From: a bacterium
GTDB lineage: Archaea > Thermoproteota > Nitrososphaeria > Nitrososphaerales > CADDZS01
Reading direction: 5' to 3'
Length of the DNA: 7,725 bases
Assembly: GCA_027310845.1 (NCBI GenBank)
Contig: DAIDAB010000095.1
Location: 1 to 7,725 of the forward strand
Under the pieces are notes generated by a model that saw only the letters and a program-made list of their open reading frames with translations, made no database searches and was not told the DNA's origin. Of the stretch, positions 1 through 6,653 are shown piece by piece (position 1 is the stretch's first letter; each line of letters begins with the position of its first letter). A program made the position numbers and the translations under genes.

Positions 1-111
1 GAATTTCACTTGCACGCCGGTGAAAAACGCACGAGGGGGAGACAATAAAAACATAAGGAGCAAAACAAGAATTACAATGAATCCTATTCTGTTTGGACAT
101 CCTGTATTGAT

Positions 112-128
112 TCAATTGTTTCAATTGA
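112..128. repeat. Perfect 7-bp hairpin with T-rich 3' flank
   Basis: TCAATTG at 112-118 is complementary to CAATTGA at 122-128 with a TTT loop. The same bases also read as two direct copies of TTCAATTG (111-118 and 120-127). A T-rich stretch, including CTTTCC and TTGTTTTC, follows within about 30 bases. That could help end transcription of a gene upstream of the window, or it could be chance in AT-rich DNA. Confidence 0.35.
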
Positions 129-284
129 GGAATTGTATCTTTCCTTTGTTTTCATACAGGAAATGTAACCAGCTCTCTAAAACCATTACTTCACTTCTAC
201 CCATGACATTCCCCTTTAGCAAGTGATGAAAAAGTGCTCTTTGATCAAATACATTCTGAAAACCACAAAAAATAGTGGAGAATG

Positions 285-302
285 TTTTCTAAAACTCTAT
301 AT
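285..302 (+). promoter_or_regulatory. Candidate TATA region for lhr
   Basis: An AT-rich stretch (TTTTCTAAAAC, then CTATAT at 297-302) lies 58-75 bases before the GTG start of the helicase gene. With usual archaeal spacing, a TATA box at 297-302 would start RNA near 325 and leave a leader of about 35 bases. This is inferred from composition and position only; no strong BRE is visible. Confidence 0.25.
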
Positions 303-359
303 CGGATCTCATCTATGGAGACAATCTGCGACGCTCTCGTCTAGATTGGGTTCGAGATT

Positions 360-3200
360 GTGGAAGAAACCTCTATTCAAACAATTGGTAAACCGTCTAC
401 ATTTGGATCTCTGGATATAAAGATCAGGGAGTTGGCCCAAGAGCTTGGCCTCAAAGAAGAAACACAGGTGCAGTCTGTCGGCATTCCTGCATTTTTTACC
501 AACGAGAATGTCCTCATAATTGCGCCCACGGGTTCGGGAAAAACCGAGGCGGCATTGCTTCCAATATTTCACGAGATCTTGTGTGACAGAAAGAGCGGAG
601 GAATCAGGGCGCTCTACATCACTCCTCTCCGAGCTCTAAACCGCGATATCCTACGGAGAATTACGCAATGGGGAGAGCGGCTCGGTGTTACCGTGCAAGT
701 GAGGCATGGGGACACGCCTCAGAATGAAAGAAGGAGGCAGTCGGAAAAACCTCCCGAGATTCTGATTACGACGCCTGAGACTCTTCAGGTTCTACTAATG
801 GGTTCGAGATTGAGGCAGGGCCTTTCCAGAGTAGAATGGGTTGTAGTTGACGAGATCCATCAGCTCGCGCAGGACAGGAGAGGCGCCCAGTTATCAATTG
901 GACTGGAACGACTCCAGAAGTTGAGATCTGCACCAATCAAGAGAATTGGGCTGTCTGCGACAGTCTCGAACAAGGAAGAGATTTCAAAGTTCCTCGCCGG
1001 AGCCAATAGGCAAGTTGGCATCATTGATGCAAGCTGTCTTGCAAAGATAGCAAGATACAGGACTGAAATGCCAGAGCCCTCCATTGAGAACCTCAAACTG
1101 GCGGGCGAACTTTTCGTTTCTCCGTCACTCCTTGCTAGGCTCGAGCGAATAGCGGATCTTGTAAAAACTCATCAGAGCACGCTCGTATTTGTGAACAGTA
1201 GGACAAATGCGGAGTACATCGCTAGCAGACTCTCGGCCCTTGGATTGCAAATCGGAGTACACCATGGCTCACTGCCAAGGGAGGAACGGGAAAAAGTGGA
1301 ACGCGATTTCAAGATTGGAAAAATCCCTGCGATGATCTGCACATCCACTCTGGAACTAGGGATAGATATAGGCTCAGTGGATTTGGTTGTTCAGTACATG
1401 TCTCCAAGGCAGGTCAGCTCGATGATCCAGAGGGTTGGAAGGTCTGGTCATTCTTTGTCGAGGAGCTCCGAAGGTTCAACAATTGCAGTAACCCCTGAAG
1501 ATGCACTCGAGTCGGTCACGATCTCCCGATTGGCGGAGAGAAGGGAAATTGAACCAACCATGCTCCACGAATCGCCTCTTGATGTGCTTGCGCACCAAAT
1601 CGCTGGTGTATTGCTTGAATCGCACGGCATGACTCTGGAAACAATCTTAGCAATTTGCAGAGAATCCTACCCTTTTAGGTCACTCAGCACAGGAGTGCTG
1701 ACATCAGTTGTCAAGTTCATGGAAACGTTAGGATATCTACAAACTGATGGAGAGAAAATTATCCCTAGAGGCAAGTGCAGAAAATACTATTTGGAAAACC
1801 TCTCTATGATACCTGACGAAAGACGTTACACTGTGATCGACGCAACAACGCAAGACAATGTGGGGATACTCGGAGAAGAATTCATGCTTCTTCACGCACG
1901 AATAGGGACGAATTTCGTGATCAAGGGCCGTTCATGGAAGATAGAATCAATCATCGAAGACAAGGTCTATGTGACACCTGTGCAGGATCTTGCTGCGGCT
2001 GTTCCCGGATGGGATGGCGAGTTGCTTCCAATTTCAGAAGCAACAGCGAAAGCATTGGGCAAGGAGAGAAGATTCCTCGAAGGAATTACGGAGACTGAGA
2101 ATTACCTTGATCTCACCAAGGAATGGAACGCAGATAGAATCGTGAGAACCGCAGTGCTTGATGAGACTAGGAGACAGAGAGAACAATCTGCAGTTCCAAC
2201 AGATTCCCGGATTGTGGTTGAGGGCTGGAAGAGATACCTTGTAATCCATACCAGTGCAGGAGACAGGATCAACCTCACGCTAGGCGAGTTGTTCGAGGAA
2301 ATCCTGCTCCGCAAAGGCTTGATCAGATACTGGTGGAATGATGGCTATCGGATACTAATCGAACTAACGACTGAGGAGTACAACCTAAACGAAATTGCCT
2401 CATTACTTTTGAGTTACGACGACACAAAAAAAGGGTTCCTCAACGCCGTCATCCGGAAGCATTTTCCGTTTGGTTACTACATGAAATTCATCGCTGAGAG
2501 ATTTGGCGCGCTGAAGAGGGGCTTGATGCTTTCGGAAGATTCATTGAAAGATCTGGTTGTCAAGTTCCGCTTCACTCCAATCTACGAAGAGACTTTGAGG
2601 GAAGCACTGATGAGTAAGGTCGACATCAATGGCACTCTTCATCTACTGCGGGAATGCAGCGTGGGCAAGATTGAGTTCAAGAAAGTTGAAACGCCGAACC
2701 CCAGTCCTCTTTCAATGTACATTCTATCACGATATGCGGAGATCGAAGAATACGCAGTAACAGAACAGAACGCTATCGAAGCGATGCGAACGGCAATTTC
2801 AAAGGAAGTGTTAAGCCTGCTTTGCTGCAAATGCGGAAATCTTGTGGAATACGTTCGGGTGGAGTCAATAAACGACAGCCCCGCTTGTTCTGCGTGTTCG
2901 TCTTCGCTCATCGCACCGATCTTCTACAATTCAAATTTTGCACGCGACGCGCTATTCAAGAGGCTCCAAGGCAGATTGCTTTCTAAGGAAGAGGAATCCA
3001 TTCTCACTAAGACAAGGCGGGCAGCAGACTTGGTTCTATCGTACGGAAAACACGGAATTATCGCACAGTGCGTCTATGGCGTTGGGCCCCAGACTGCATC
3101 GAAAGTGCTTTCGAAAATGCATGTGAGAGAGGAGGAGTTCTATGAGGATCTGATTGCGGCGAAGCTCAATTTTATTAGGACGCGCGAGTACTGGGATTAG
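360..3200 (+). CDS. lhr: Lhr-family superfamily-2 ATP-dependent helicase
   Basis: A complete 946-residue Lhr-type helicase, expected to unwind DNA or RNA-DNA duplexes in the cytoplasm during repair or RNA handling. The two RecA domains show Walker A APTGSGKTEA (55-64), motif Ia TPLRAL (88-93), TTPE (137-140), DEIH (164-167), LSATV (198-202), motif IV FVNSRTNAE (277-285), motif V STLELGIDIG (329-338) and motif VI QRVGRSGH (357-364). The Lhr winged-helix region (PLDVLAHQI, 406-414) and the large Lhr-core C-terminal part follow. Near the end C822/C825 and C843/C846 form a four-cysteine zinc site, then a GVGPQTA segment (907-913) and the ending RTREYWD. The start is GTG: an in-frame TAG at 342-344 leaves no other upstream start. 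Length fits archaeal Lhr. The family is sure; assignment to aLhr1 or aLhr2 is not. Confidence 0.95.
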   Translation: MEETSIQTIGKPSTFGSLDIKIRELAQELGLKEETQVQSVGIPAFFTNENVLIIAPTGSGKTEAALLPIFHEILCDRKSGGIRALYITPLRALNRDILRRITQWGERLGVTVQVRHGDTPQNERRRQSEKPPEILITTPETLQVLLMGSRLRQGLSRVEWVVVDEIHQLAQDRRGAQLSIGLERLQKLRSAPIKRIGLSATVSNKEEISKFLAGANRQVGIIDASCLAKIARYRTEMPEPSIENLKLAGELFVSPSLLARLERIADLVKTHQSTLVFVNSRTNAEYIASRLSALGLQIGVHHGSLPREEREKVERDFKIGKIPAMICTSTLELGIDIGSVDLVVQYMSPRQVSSMIQRVGRSGHSLSRSSEGSTIAVTPEDALESVTISRLAERREIEPTMLHESPLDVLAHQIAGVLLESHGMTLETILAICRESYPFRSLSTGVLTSVVKFMETLGYLQTDGEKIIPRGKCRKYYLENLSMIPDERRYTVIDATTQDNVGILGEEFMLLHARIGTNFVIKGRSWKIESIIEDKVYVTPVQDLAAAVPGWDGELLPISEATAKALGKERRFLEGITETENYLDLTKEWNADRIVRTAVLDETRRQREQSAVPTDSRIVVEGWKRYLVIHTSAGDRINLTLGELFEEILLRKGLIRYWWNDGYRILIELTTEEYNLNEIASLLLSYDDTKKGFLNAVIRKHFPFGYYMKFIAERFGALKRGLMLSEDSLKDLVVKFRFTPIYEETLREALMSKVDINGTLHLLRECSVGKIEFKKVETPNPSPLSMYILSRYAEIEEYAVTEQNAIEAMRTAISKEVLSLLCCKCGNLVEYVRVESINDSPACSACSSSLIAPIFYNSNFARDALFKRLQGRLLSKEEESILTKTRRAADLVLSYGKHGIIAQCVYGVGPQTASKVLSKMHVREEEFYEDLIAAKLNFIRTREYWD

Positions 3201-3203
3201 CAA

Positions 3204-3380
3204 ATGTCTGAGCATTACGAAATGCGTTTTTGCGACAATTGCATGACTCGCACCAAGAACTATATCGAGAATTATGATAGTCTCAGAAATATGCGTGGAT
3301 ATGCGGCCTTTAGGTGCGAGAAGTGCGGCAGAGTCAAGAAGATGAGGCTGAGGAGACCGAGCGCAGAGGCGTCTTACTAG
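3204..3380 (+). CDS. Small double-CxxC zinc-ribbon protein (58 aa)
   Basis: An ATG-started reading frame of 58 residues lies 3 bases after the lhr stop. It has two CxxC pairs, C10/C13 and C38/C41, each in a typical knuckle setting (FCDNC and RCEKCG). The 24-residue spacer is charged and aromatic, and the tail is strongly basic (KKMRLRRP). This is the layout of a zinc ribbon that binds nucleic acid or a protein partner. The tight spacing suggests co-transcription with lhr, so it may serve the helicase or a ribosome/RNA partner, but that is inference. I do not recognise a named family. The conserved-looking cysteine pattern, gap-free placement and basic tail make it more than a chance frame. 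Its stop overlaps the stop of the convergent gene. Confidence 0.75.
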   Translation: MSEHYEMRFCDNCMTRTKNYIENYDSLRNMRGYAAFRCEKCGRVKKMRLRRPSAEASY

Positions 3381-4213
3381 CGGATTGGATCAACCTTTCC
3401 ACCGAGCTTCTTTGACACTGCGATAAGTTCCGTTGTTGCTTCAGAGAGTATTTTCTTCGATTTCAGTTCTTCGTCAAGTCGGTAGGTCGCGCTTATCTGG
3501 AATTCGAGGATCGAGACACGATTCTTGAAGCCCACAGGATGCGATTTTATGTAGATTAACGGGGAATACTCCTTCATGAGTTTTCCAATATAAGGCGCTA
3601 TCGCTGATTCAGTGATTCCGCTGGTCCTGAACCATTTCTCAATTTTTCCAAACTTAGGGAGTTCCCTCTTCATCACACGCTGTACCTCCTCAACGAATAT
3701 CGCCTTCATCTCTCTAGGTACACCCGGAAGAGAAATTACCTTGGCAGAACCTGTGATCGTCAATACTCCGGGGGCAGTTCCAACAGAGTTCCGCAAGGGT
3801 ATGGAACCTCGTGGCAAATCTGCCATCTTCAGAGTTGCCTGCGTGATTCTCATTGGCAACTTTGCACCTGAAAGAACTCTTCTTTCACGGGATTCTCTAA
3901 TAATCTTGAGAGCACGGATGTTGCGTTGGATCGGTCTCTTGACCGCTCTGCTTAGTCCTTTCAAAGTCATATCGTCGTAGGTCGGACCGAGGCCACCGAG
4001 AGAGAAGATCCAGCTCGGCGTTCTTCCAATTGCGGCGCTGAAAGCTTCAGAAATTTCGCCGAGATCATCACGGACTGTAGTCTTGCGCGTCACAATTGCC
4101 CCGAGTCGTACGAGTCGCTTCGAAATCCAATGAGAGTTTGTGTCCAGCGTCGTCCCATTCAGAAGCTCATTTCCTATCACCACGATCTCGATCGTGTTCT
4201 GACCTGAAGTCAT
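3377..4213 (-). CDS. CinA N-terminal/MoaB-like nucleotide- or molybdopterin-binding domain protein (COG1058 type)
   Basis: A 278-residue protein of the MoCF_biosynth fold as found in the N-terminal half of CinA. Signatures are IGNELLNG (13-20) with T25NSHWIS, GGLGPTYDD (73-81), NSVGTAPG (142-149) and LPGVPREM (162-169). Bacterial CinA proteins with this domain hydrolyse ADP-ribose-like pyrophosphates and often carry a second, NMN-deamidase domain. That second domain is absent here, as is usual for archaeal stand-alone versions, so the substrate is uncertain. I place the start at the ATG at 4213-4211, just before the first beta strand (IEIVVIGNE). An ATG 39 codons upstream would add an unmatched extension running into the GPN gene. 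It is convergent with the zinc-ribbon gene and divergent from the GPN gene. Function beyond the fold is not shown. Confidence 0.88.
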   Translation of the reverse strand: MTSGQNTIEIVVIGNELLNGTTLDTNSHWISKRLVRLGAIVTRKTTVRDDLGEISEAFSAAIGRTPSWIFSLGGLGPTYDDMTLKGLSRAVKRPIQRNIRALKIIRESRERRVLSGAKLPMRITQATLKMADLPRGSIPLRNSVGTAPGVLTITGSAKVISLPGVPREMKAIFVEEVQRVMKRELPKFGKIEKWFRTSGITESAIAPYIGKLMKEYSPLIYIKSHPVGFKNRVSILEFQISATYRLDEELKSKKILSEATTELIAVSKKLGGKVDPIR

Positions 4214-4239
4214 TTCGCAGAAGGCCCTTCGATCCGCTT

Positions 4240-4250
4240 GGTATAAGTAA
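4240..4250. promoter_or_regulatory. Shared TATA-like element between divergent genes
   Basis: GGTATAAGTAA (4240-4250) is the only clear TATA-like block in the 71-bp divergent region. Read on +, TATAAG at 4242-4247 would start RNA near 4268, about 17 bases before the GPN ATG. Read on -, TTACTTATACC would start RNA near 4220, about 7 bases before the CinA-like ATG. Neither gene has a Shine-Dalgarno in front of it, which suits leaderless or short-leader mRNAs. The bidirectional reading is inferred. Confidence 0.4.
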
Positions 4251-4284
4251 GAACCGTTTCTCAATAATGTCACAGTCATAAAAA

Positions 4285-5040
4285 ATGCGAGCCATATTCC
4301 TGACCGGAACTGCAGGTTCTGGCAAGTCAATGCTGTGTTCGACTCTGCTACCTTGGTTTGCCGACAAGAGTGCTACTGTAGCCTCGGTGAATCTTGACCC
4401 AGGTGCGCAGAATCTGCCGTACGAACCTGACGTGGATATCAGAGACTTTCTTGATCTTTCGACTGTCATGCAAAACTACCAACTGGGACCCAATGGTGCC
4501 TTGGTTCTCGCAGCAGATCTTGTCGCAACCCGCATGCCAGATATCCAGGAAGCGCTGGATTCTATCAACCCGGATTATGCCATTCTCGATACACCCGGCC
4601 AAATAGAGCTATTCGCATATCGAAGTAGCGGGCCCTATATTGTAGAGAATCTCCAATGCGACGGAAAAACGGTGCTATTCTTGTTTGATTCGACGCTTGT
4701 CTCCACCCCTACAAACTTCGTCAGCATTGCACTGCTCGCTGCCTCCATTCAGCTTAGGCTCAAAGCTCCTCAGATTCCCGTCCTCTCAAGGAAGGATCTC
4801 CTTGGGCCTAACCTCAAGAGAGTGCTCTCGTGGGCAACAAGCTCAACAAAACTCGAGCAAGCGATTTCAGAGGAATCGGGAGACTTGTACGAATTGAGCT
4901 CTAAGCTTCTAAGAGATCTCGTGAGATCAGGAATCGCGTATGATCTCTTGCCAGTATCTTCAACAACAAAGGAAGGCTTGATAGAACTCAGCGCGACGAT
5001 TTCGAGACAGCTGAACCAGGGTGAAGAGAACGAGGATTGA
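4285..5040 (+). CDS. GPN-loop GTPase
   Basis: A 251-residue P-loop GTPase of the GPN family, the archaeal relative of eukaryotic GPN1/Npa3, GPN2 and GPN3, which act in RNA polymerase II assembly and nuclear import. It shows the G1 loop GTAGSGKS (8-15), the VNLDPGAQNLPYEPD switch region (35-49), the family-defining Gly-Pro-Asn at 68-70 (LGPNGA) and G3 DTPGQIE (102-108). The expected NKxD base-recognition motif reads SRKD (168-171), so two of its usual residues are replaced; the aspartate is kept. The tail is acidic (GEENED). Length fits archaeal members, which form homodimers. The ATG is at the first strand (MRAIFLTGTAGSG), so the start is well fixed; no Shine-Dalgarno precedes it. It lies 139 bp upstream of rpoD on the same strand, consistent with a job linked to RNA polymerase, though that is inference. 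Confidence 0.93.
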   Translation: MRAIFLTGTAGSGKSMLCSTLLPWFADKSATVASVNLDPGAQNLPYEPDVDIRDFLDLSTVMQNYQLGPNGALVLAADLVATRMPDIQEALDSINPDYAILDTPGQIELFAYRSSGPYIVENLQCDGKTVLFLFDSTLVSTPTNFVSIALLAASIQLRLKAPQIPVLSRKDLLGPNLKRVLSWATSSTKLEQAISEESGDLYELSSKLLRDLVRSGIAYDLLPVSSTTKEGLIELSATISRQLNQGEENED

Positions 5041-5085
5041 ATCTGAAGTAGTGATAATATGTGGCGGAATACAAGAGTTGTGCTC

Positions 5086-5099
5086 GTAAATGTTTTAAA
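5086..5099 (+). promoter_or_regulatory. BRE/TATA promoter of the rpoD-L18e-L13-S9-rpoN operon
   Basis: GTAAAT at 5086-5091 fits the archaeal BRE pattern RNWAAW and is followed by a TATA-like TTTTAAA at 5093-5099. Usual spacing puts the RNA start near 5120-5125, about 55-60 bases before the rpoD start. A second AT-rich block, TTATATTA at 5118-5125, could be the initiator region or an alternative TATA box. Confidence 0.5.
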
Positions 5100-5127
5100 C
5101 CGTTGGCAAAGCATATGTTATATTACG

Positions 5128-5154
5128 GCAAGGTTTACGCAATCCTTGCTTTTT
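5128..5154 (+). terminator. Hairpin plus T-run in the rpoD leader (terminator or attenuator)
   Basis: GCAAGG (5128-5133) pairs perfectly with CCTTGC (5144-5149) across a 10-base loop, and TTTTT (5150-5154) follows at once. A G-T pair can extend the stem by one. The form is that of an intrinsic terminator. It lies between the GPN gene and rpoD but downstream of the likely operon promoter, so it could end GPN transcripts, or act as an attenuator or 5' stabiliser of the operon mRNA. The structure is seen in sequence; the function is inferred. Confidence 0.45.
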
Positions 5155-5179
5155 CCATTACCGATGAGTGTAGGTTCTC

Positions 5180-5812
5180 TTGGTTTCAATAGATGTTATA
5201 GAGTCGAGCCCGACTAGAATTAGAATTAGGTTGAAAGGGATCGGCAGAGCTTACGCCAACGCATTACGCCGCGTGGCAATCTCCCAGGTTCCCACGATGG
5301 CAATAGACGATGTGGTGATATTGGAGAATTCGTCAGTTATGTTTGATGAACTCGTTTCTCACAGACTGGGTCTGATTCCTTTGAAGACCGATCTTGTGAG
5401 GTACAATCTTCCTGAGGACTGCGACTGCAAGAGCGCTTTGGGGTGTCCCAAGTGCAGGGTTTTGCTCGTTCTTGATGCAGAAGCAACTGACAGGGTTCGG
5501 ACCGTGAATTCTGGAGACTTGATTGCCGAAGATCCAGAGACGAAGCCAATCGTGGACAATATTCCAATTGTCAAGCTCGCTCCTGGTCAGAAAATCAAGC
5601 TCGAAGCATACGCAAGGCTTGGGCGAGGAAGCGAGCATGCGAAATGGCAGCCTACATCGGCGTCAGTGCTCATAGAGACTGGAAAGCCTGATGAGTTTGA
5701 ACTATACATAGAATCGGTAGGCTCTCTCAACGCATCGGAAGTTTTTGTTAGAGCAATTGAAAAGATTCAGAAATCACTTCAGGAATTCTCAAACCAGGTT
5801 CTGGCTGCGTGA
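5180..5812 (+). CDS. rpoD: DNA-directed RNA polymerase subunit Rpo3 (subunit D)
   Basis: Rpo3, 210 residues, the alpha/Rpb3-like subunit that pairs with Rpo11 and, with Rpo10 and Rpo12, forms the RNA polymerase assembly platform. Visible signatures are RAYANALRRV (23-32), VPTMAIDDV (37-45), ENSSVMFDE (49-57), HRLGLIPL (61-68) and GRGSEHAKWQP (148-158). A metal-binding loop with C81, C83, C89 and C92 (CxCx5CxxC) resembles the zinc loop of eukaryotic Rpb3. After GRGSEHAKWQP the chain passes straight into the closing dimerisation domain. The ferredoxin-like Fe-S domain of Sulfolobus-type subunits (about 265 residues) is therefore absent. The start is TTG, with an in-frame TAG at 5171-5173 just upstream and AGGT at 5172-5175 as a weak ribosome site. 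It is the first gene of the operon and overlaps L18e by 4 bp. Confidence 0.97.
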   Translation: MVSIDVIESSPTRIRIRLKGIGRAYANALRRVAISQVPTMAIDDVVILENSSVMFDELVSHRLGLIPLKTDLVRYNLPEDCDCKSALGCPKCRVLLVLDAEATDRVRTVNSGDLIAEDPETKPIVDNIPIVKLAPGQKIKLEAYARLGRGSEHAKWQPTSASVLIETGKPDEFELYIESVGSLNASEVFVRAIEKIQKSLQEFSNQVLAA

Positions 5813-6168
5813 AATTGATGAAAAGTAACCCCCTGCGACCAAAGCTTGCCTACTTGCTTCGAAAGCATTCGAAGGCAAAAGGAGAGAACATTTGGAGAGA
5901 CGCATCGGAGAGATTGCTGACCACGAGAAACAATAGGCCAGAAGTCAATATTGGCGAGATTTCTAGACATACGAAAGATGGTTCGACGGTGCTAATTGCT
6001 GGTAAGGTTCTCGGAGGGGGAAAGCTTGATCACAAGGTGACCGTAGCTGCTTATTCGTTTTCCCAGAGCGCGAAGCAGAAGGTTGTCTCCTCAGGCGGAA
6101 AATGCCTGAGCCTCGGTGAGTTTATGGAATCAAGCGCTGACCTAAAAGATGTGATATTTTTTGGCTAG
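5809..6168 (+). CDS. rpl18e: Large-subunit ribosomal protein L18e (eL18)
   Basis: Archaeal/eukaryotic ribosomal protein eL18, 119 residues, a component of the 50S subunit with no bacterial counterpart by this name; its fold resembles bacterial L15. Typical features are the short basic N-terminus (KSNPLRPKL), IWRDASERL (28-36), the signature GKVLGGGKLDHKVTVAA (65-81) and FSQSAKQKV (84-92). Length is normal. The GTG at 5809 overlaps the rpoD stop as GTGA, a usual sign of translational coupling. An in-frame ATG at 5818 would give 116 residues and an equally family-like N-terminus (MKSNP), so the start is open by three codons. It overlaps the L13 gene by 8 bp. Confidence 0.95.
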   Translation: MKLMKSNPLRPKLAYLLRKHSKAKGENIWRDASERLLTTRNNRPEVNIGEISRHTKDGSTVLIAGKVLGGGKLDHKVTVAAYSFSQSAKQKVVSSGGKCLSLGEFMESSADLKDVIFFG

Positions 6169-6652
6169 CCAACAAATACAATCGACTGTCCAAAAGCCGG
6201 CCAGCGCGAAATCCGAGACAAGATGTGTTGATGCAACTGGGCAGATCGCTGGTAGGATGTGCTCAAACGTTGCAAAGCTTCTTCTTAGCGGTGATAGAGT
6301 AATTATCATCAATGCGGAAAAGACATTGTTTTCAGGGCAAAGAGGGACCGTGATGCAAGGCTGGTTCGACTACCTCAAGATAGCGAGTGTTGTCCATCCA
6401 AAGCATGGCCCATTCCATTCTAGGACACCAGAAGGCATTTTGACTAGAATGATCCGCGGAATGGTGCCAAGAGCCAAGGCAAAGGGCGTTTCAGCTATGA
6501 GACGACTTAGAGTGTACTCTGGCGTTCCAAAGAGCTACGCAAAAAACAAGTCCTTTAGCTTTGAGAATGCCAAGGCGACAAAGCCGGCCGCGTATTACAT
6601 TCCCTTGAGCGAGATCGCTTCGAGGATAGGTTGGAAGGGAGGGTCGGAGTAG
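6161..6652 (+). CDS. rpl13: Large-subunit ribosomal protein L13 (uL13)
   Basis: Universal 50S ribosomal protein uL13, 163 residues. It shows CVDATGQIAGRMCSNVAKLL (22-41), IINAEKTLFSG (49-59), GPFHSRTPEGIL (83-94) with MIRGMVPR (97-104) after it, and RLRVYSGVP (115-123). The TTG at 6161 is the only usable start: the conserved core begins at residue 22 and the next in-frame ATG would remove it. This gives a polar, lysine- and serine-containing N-terminal extension of about 20 residues ahead of the usual first strand. The gene begins inside the last codons of L18e (8-bp overlap), which points to coupled translation, and ends 1 base before the S9 start. Confidence 0.96.
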   Translation: MASQQIQSTVQKPASAKSETRCVDATGQIAGRMCSNVAKLLLSGDRVIIINAEKTLFSGQRGTVMQGWFDYLKIASVVHPKHGPFHSRTPEGILTRMIRGMVPRAKAKGVSAMRRLRVYSGVPKSYAKNKSFSFENAKATKPAAYYIPLSEIASRIGWKGGSE

Positions 6653-6653
6653 C

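Larger units (their letters stand above)
1..359. other. Intergenic region upstream of lhr, no convincing gene
   Basis: I see no gene I can support here. One + frame is open from the window edge to a TAA at 46-48 and would encode a basic tail ending KRTRGRQ, so the end of an upstream gene is possible but unproven. Another frame gives about 68 codons from a GTG at 20, but its translation is rich in I, L, F, S and N and resembles nothing I know. Bases 112-128 form a short palindrome with T-rich sequence after it. Further on, 285-302 is AT-rich and could carry the promoter of the helicase gene. No tRNA or rRNA was seen: a GGTTCGA at 349-355 has no pairing T-stem. Confidence 0.6.

Noticed and set aside
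1..48. Possible end of an upstream + strand gene (frame ending TAA at 46-48)
   Set aside because: Only 15 codons are visible and nothing in them is diagnostic, so I kept it as a remark rather than a feature.
20..226. Open frame of 68 codons from a GTG at 20
   Set aside because: The translation is rich in hydrophobic and polar residues with no family resemblance and no ribosome site. It lies in AT-rich DNA that looks intergenic.
224..259. GTGATGA and CTGA resembling C and D boxes of an archaeal C/D sRNA
   Set aside because: Only 25 bases separate the boxes, internal D'/C' boxes are missing, and no closing stem flanks them.
263..278. CCAC-N8-GTGG inverted repeat upstream of lhr
   Set aside because: The arms are only 4 bp and do not extend; this is common by chance.
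348..358. GGGTTCGAGAT resembling a tRNA T-loop
   Set aside because: The flanking bases do not pair as a T-stem, and no acceptor or anticodon arm can be built around it.
2639..2911. Antisense open frame of 90 codons inside lhr
   Set aside because: It is a shadow of a strongly supported coding frame, with no independent signal.
4211..4330. Upstream extension of the CinA-like gene to an ATG at 4330
   Set aside because: The extra 39 residues do not resemble the family and would overlap the start of the GPN gene; the ATG at 4213 fits the domain edge.
4285..5040. Reading the GPN protein as an ATP-dependent cobalamin or septum-site P-loop ATPase
   Set aside because: The LGPNGA motif and DTPGQIE are specific to the GPN family.
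5164..5217. 17-codon ATG frame across the rpoD start, possible upstream ORF or frameshifted start
   Set aside because: It is out of frame with rpoD, has no ribosome site and shows no likeness to Rpo3. The TTG start already gives a normal N-terminus.
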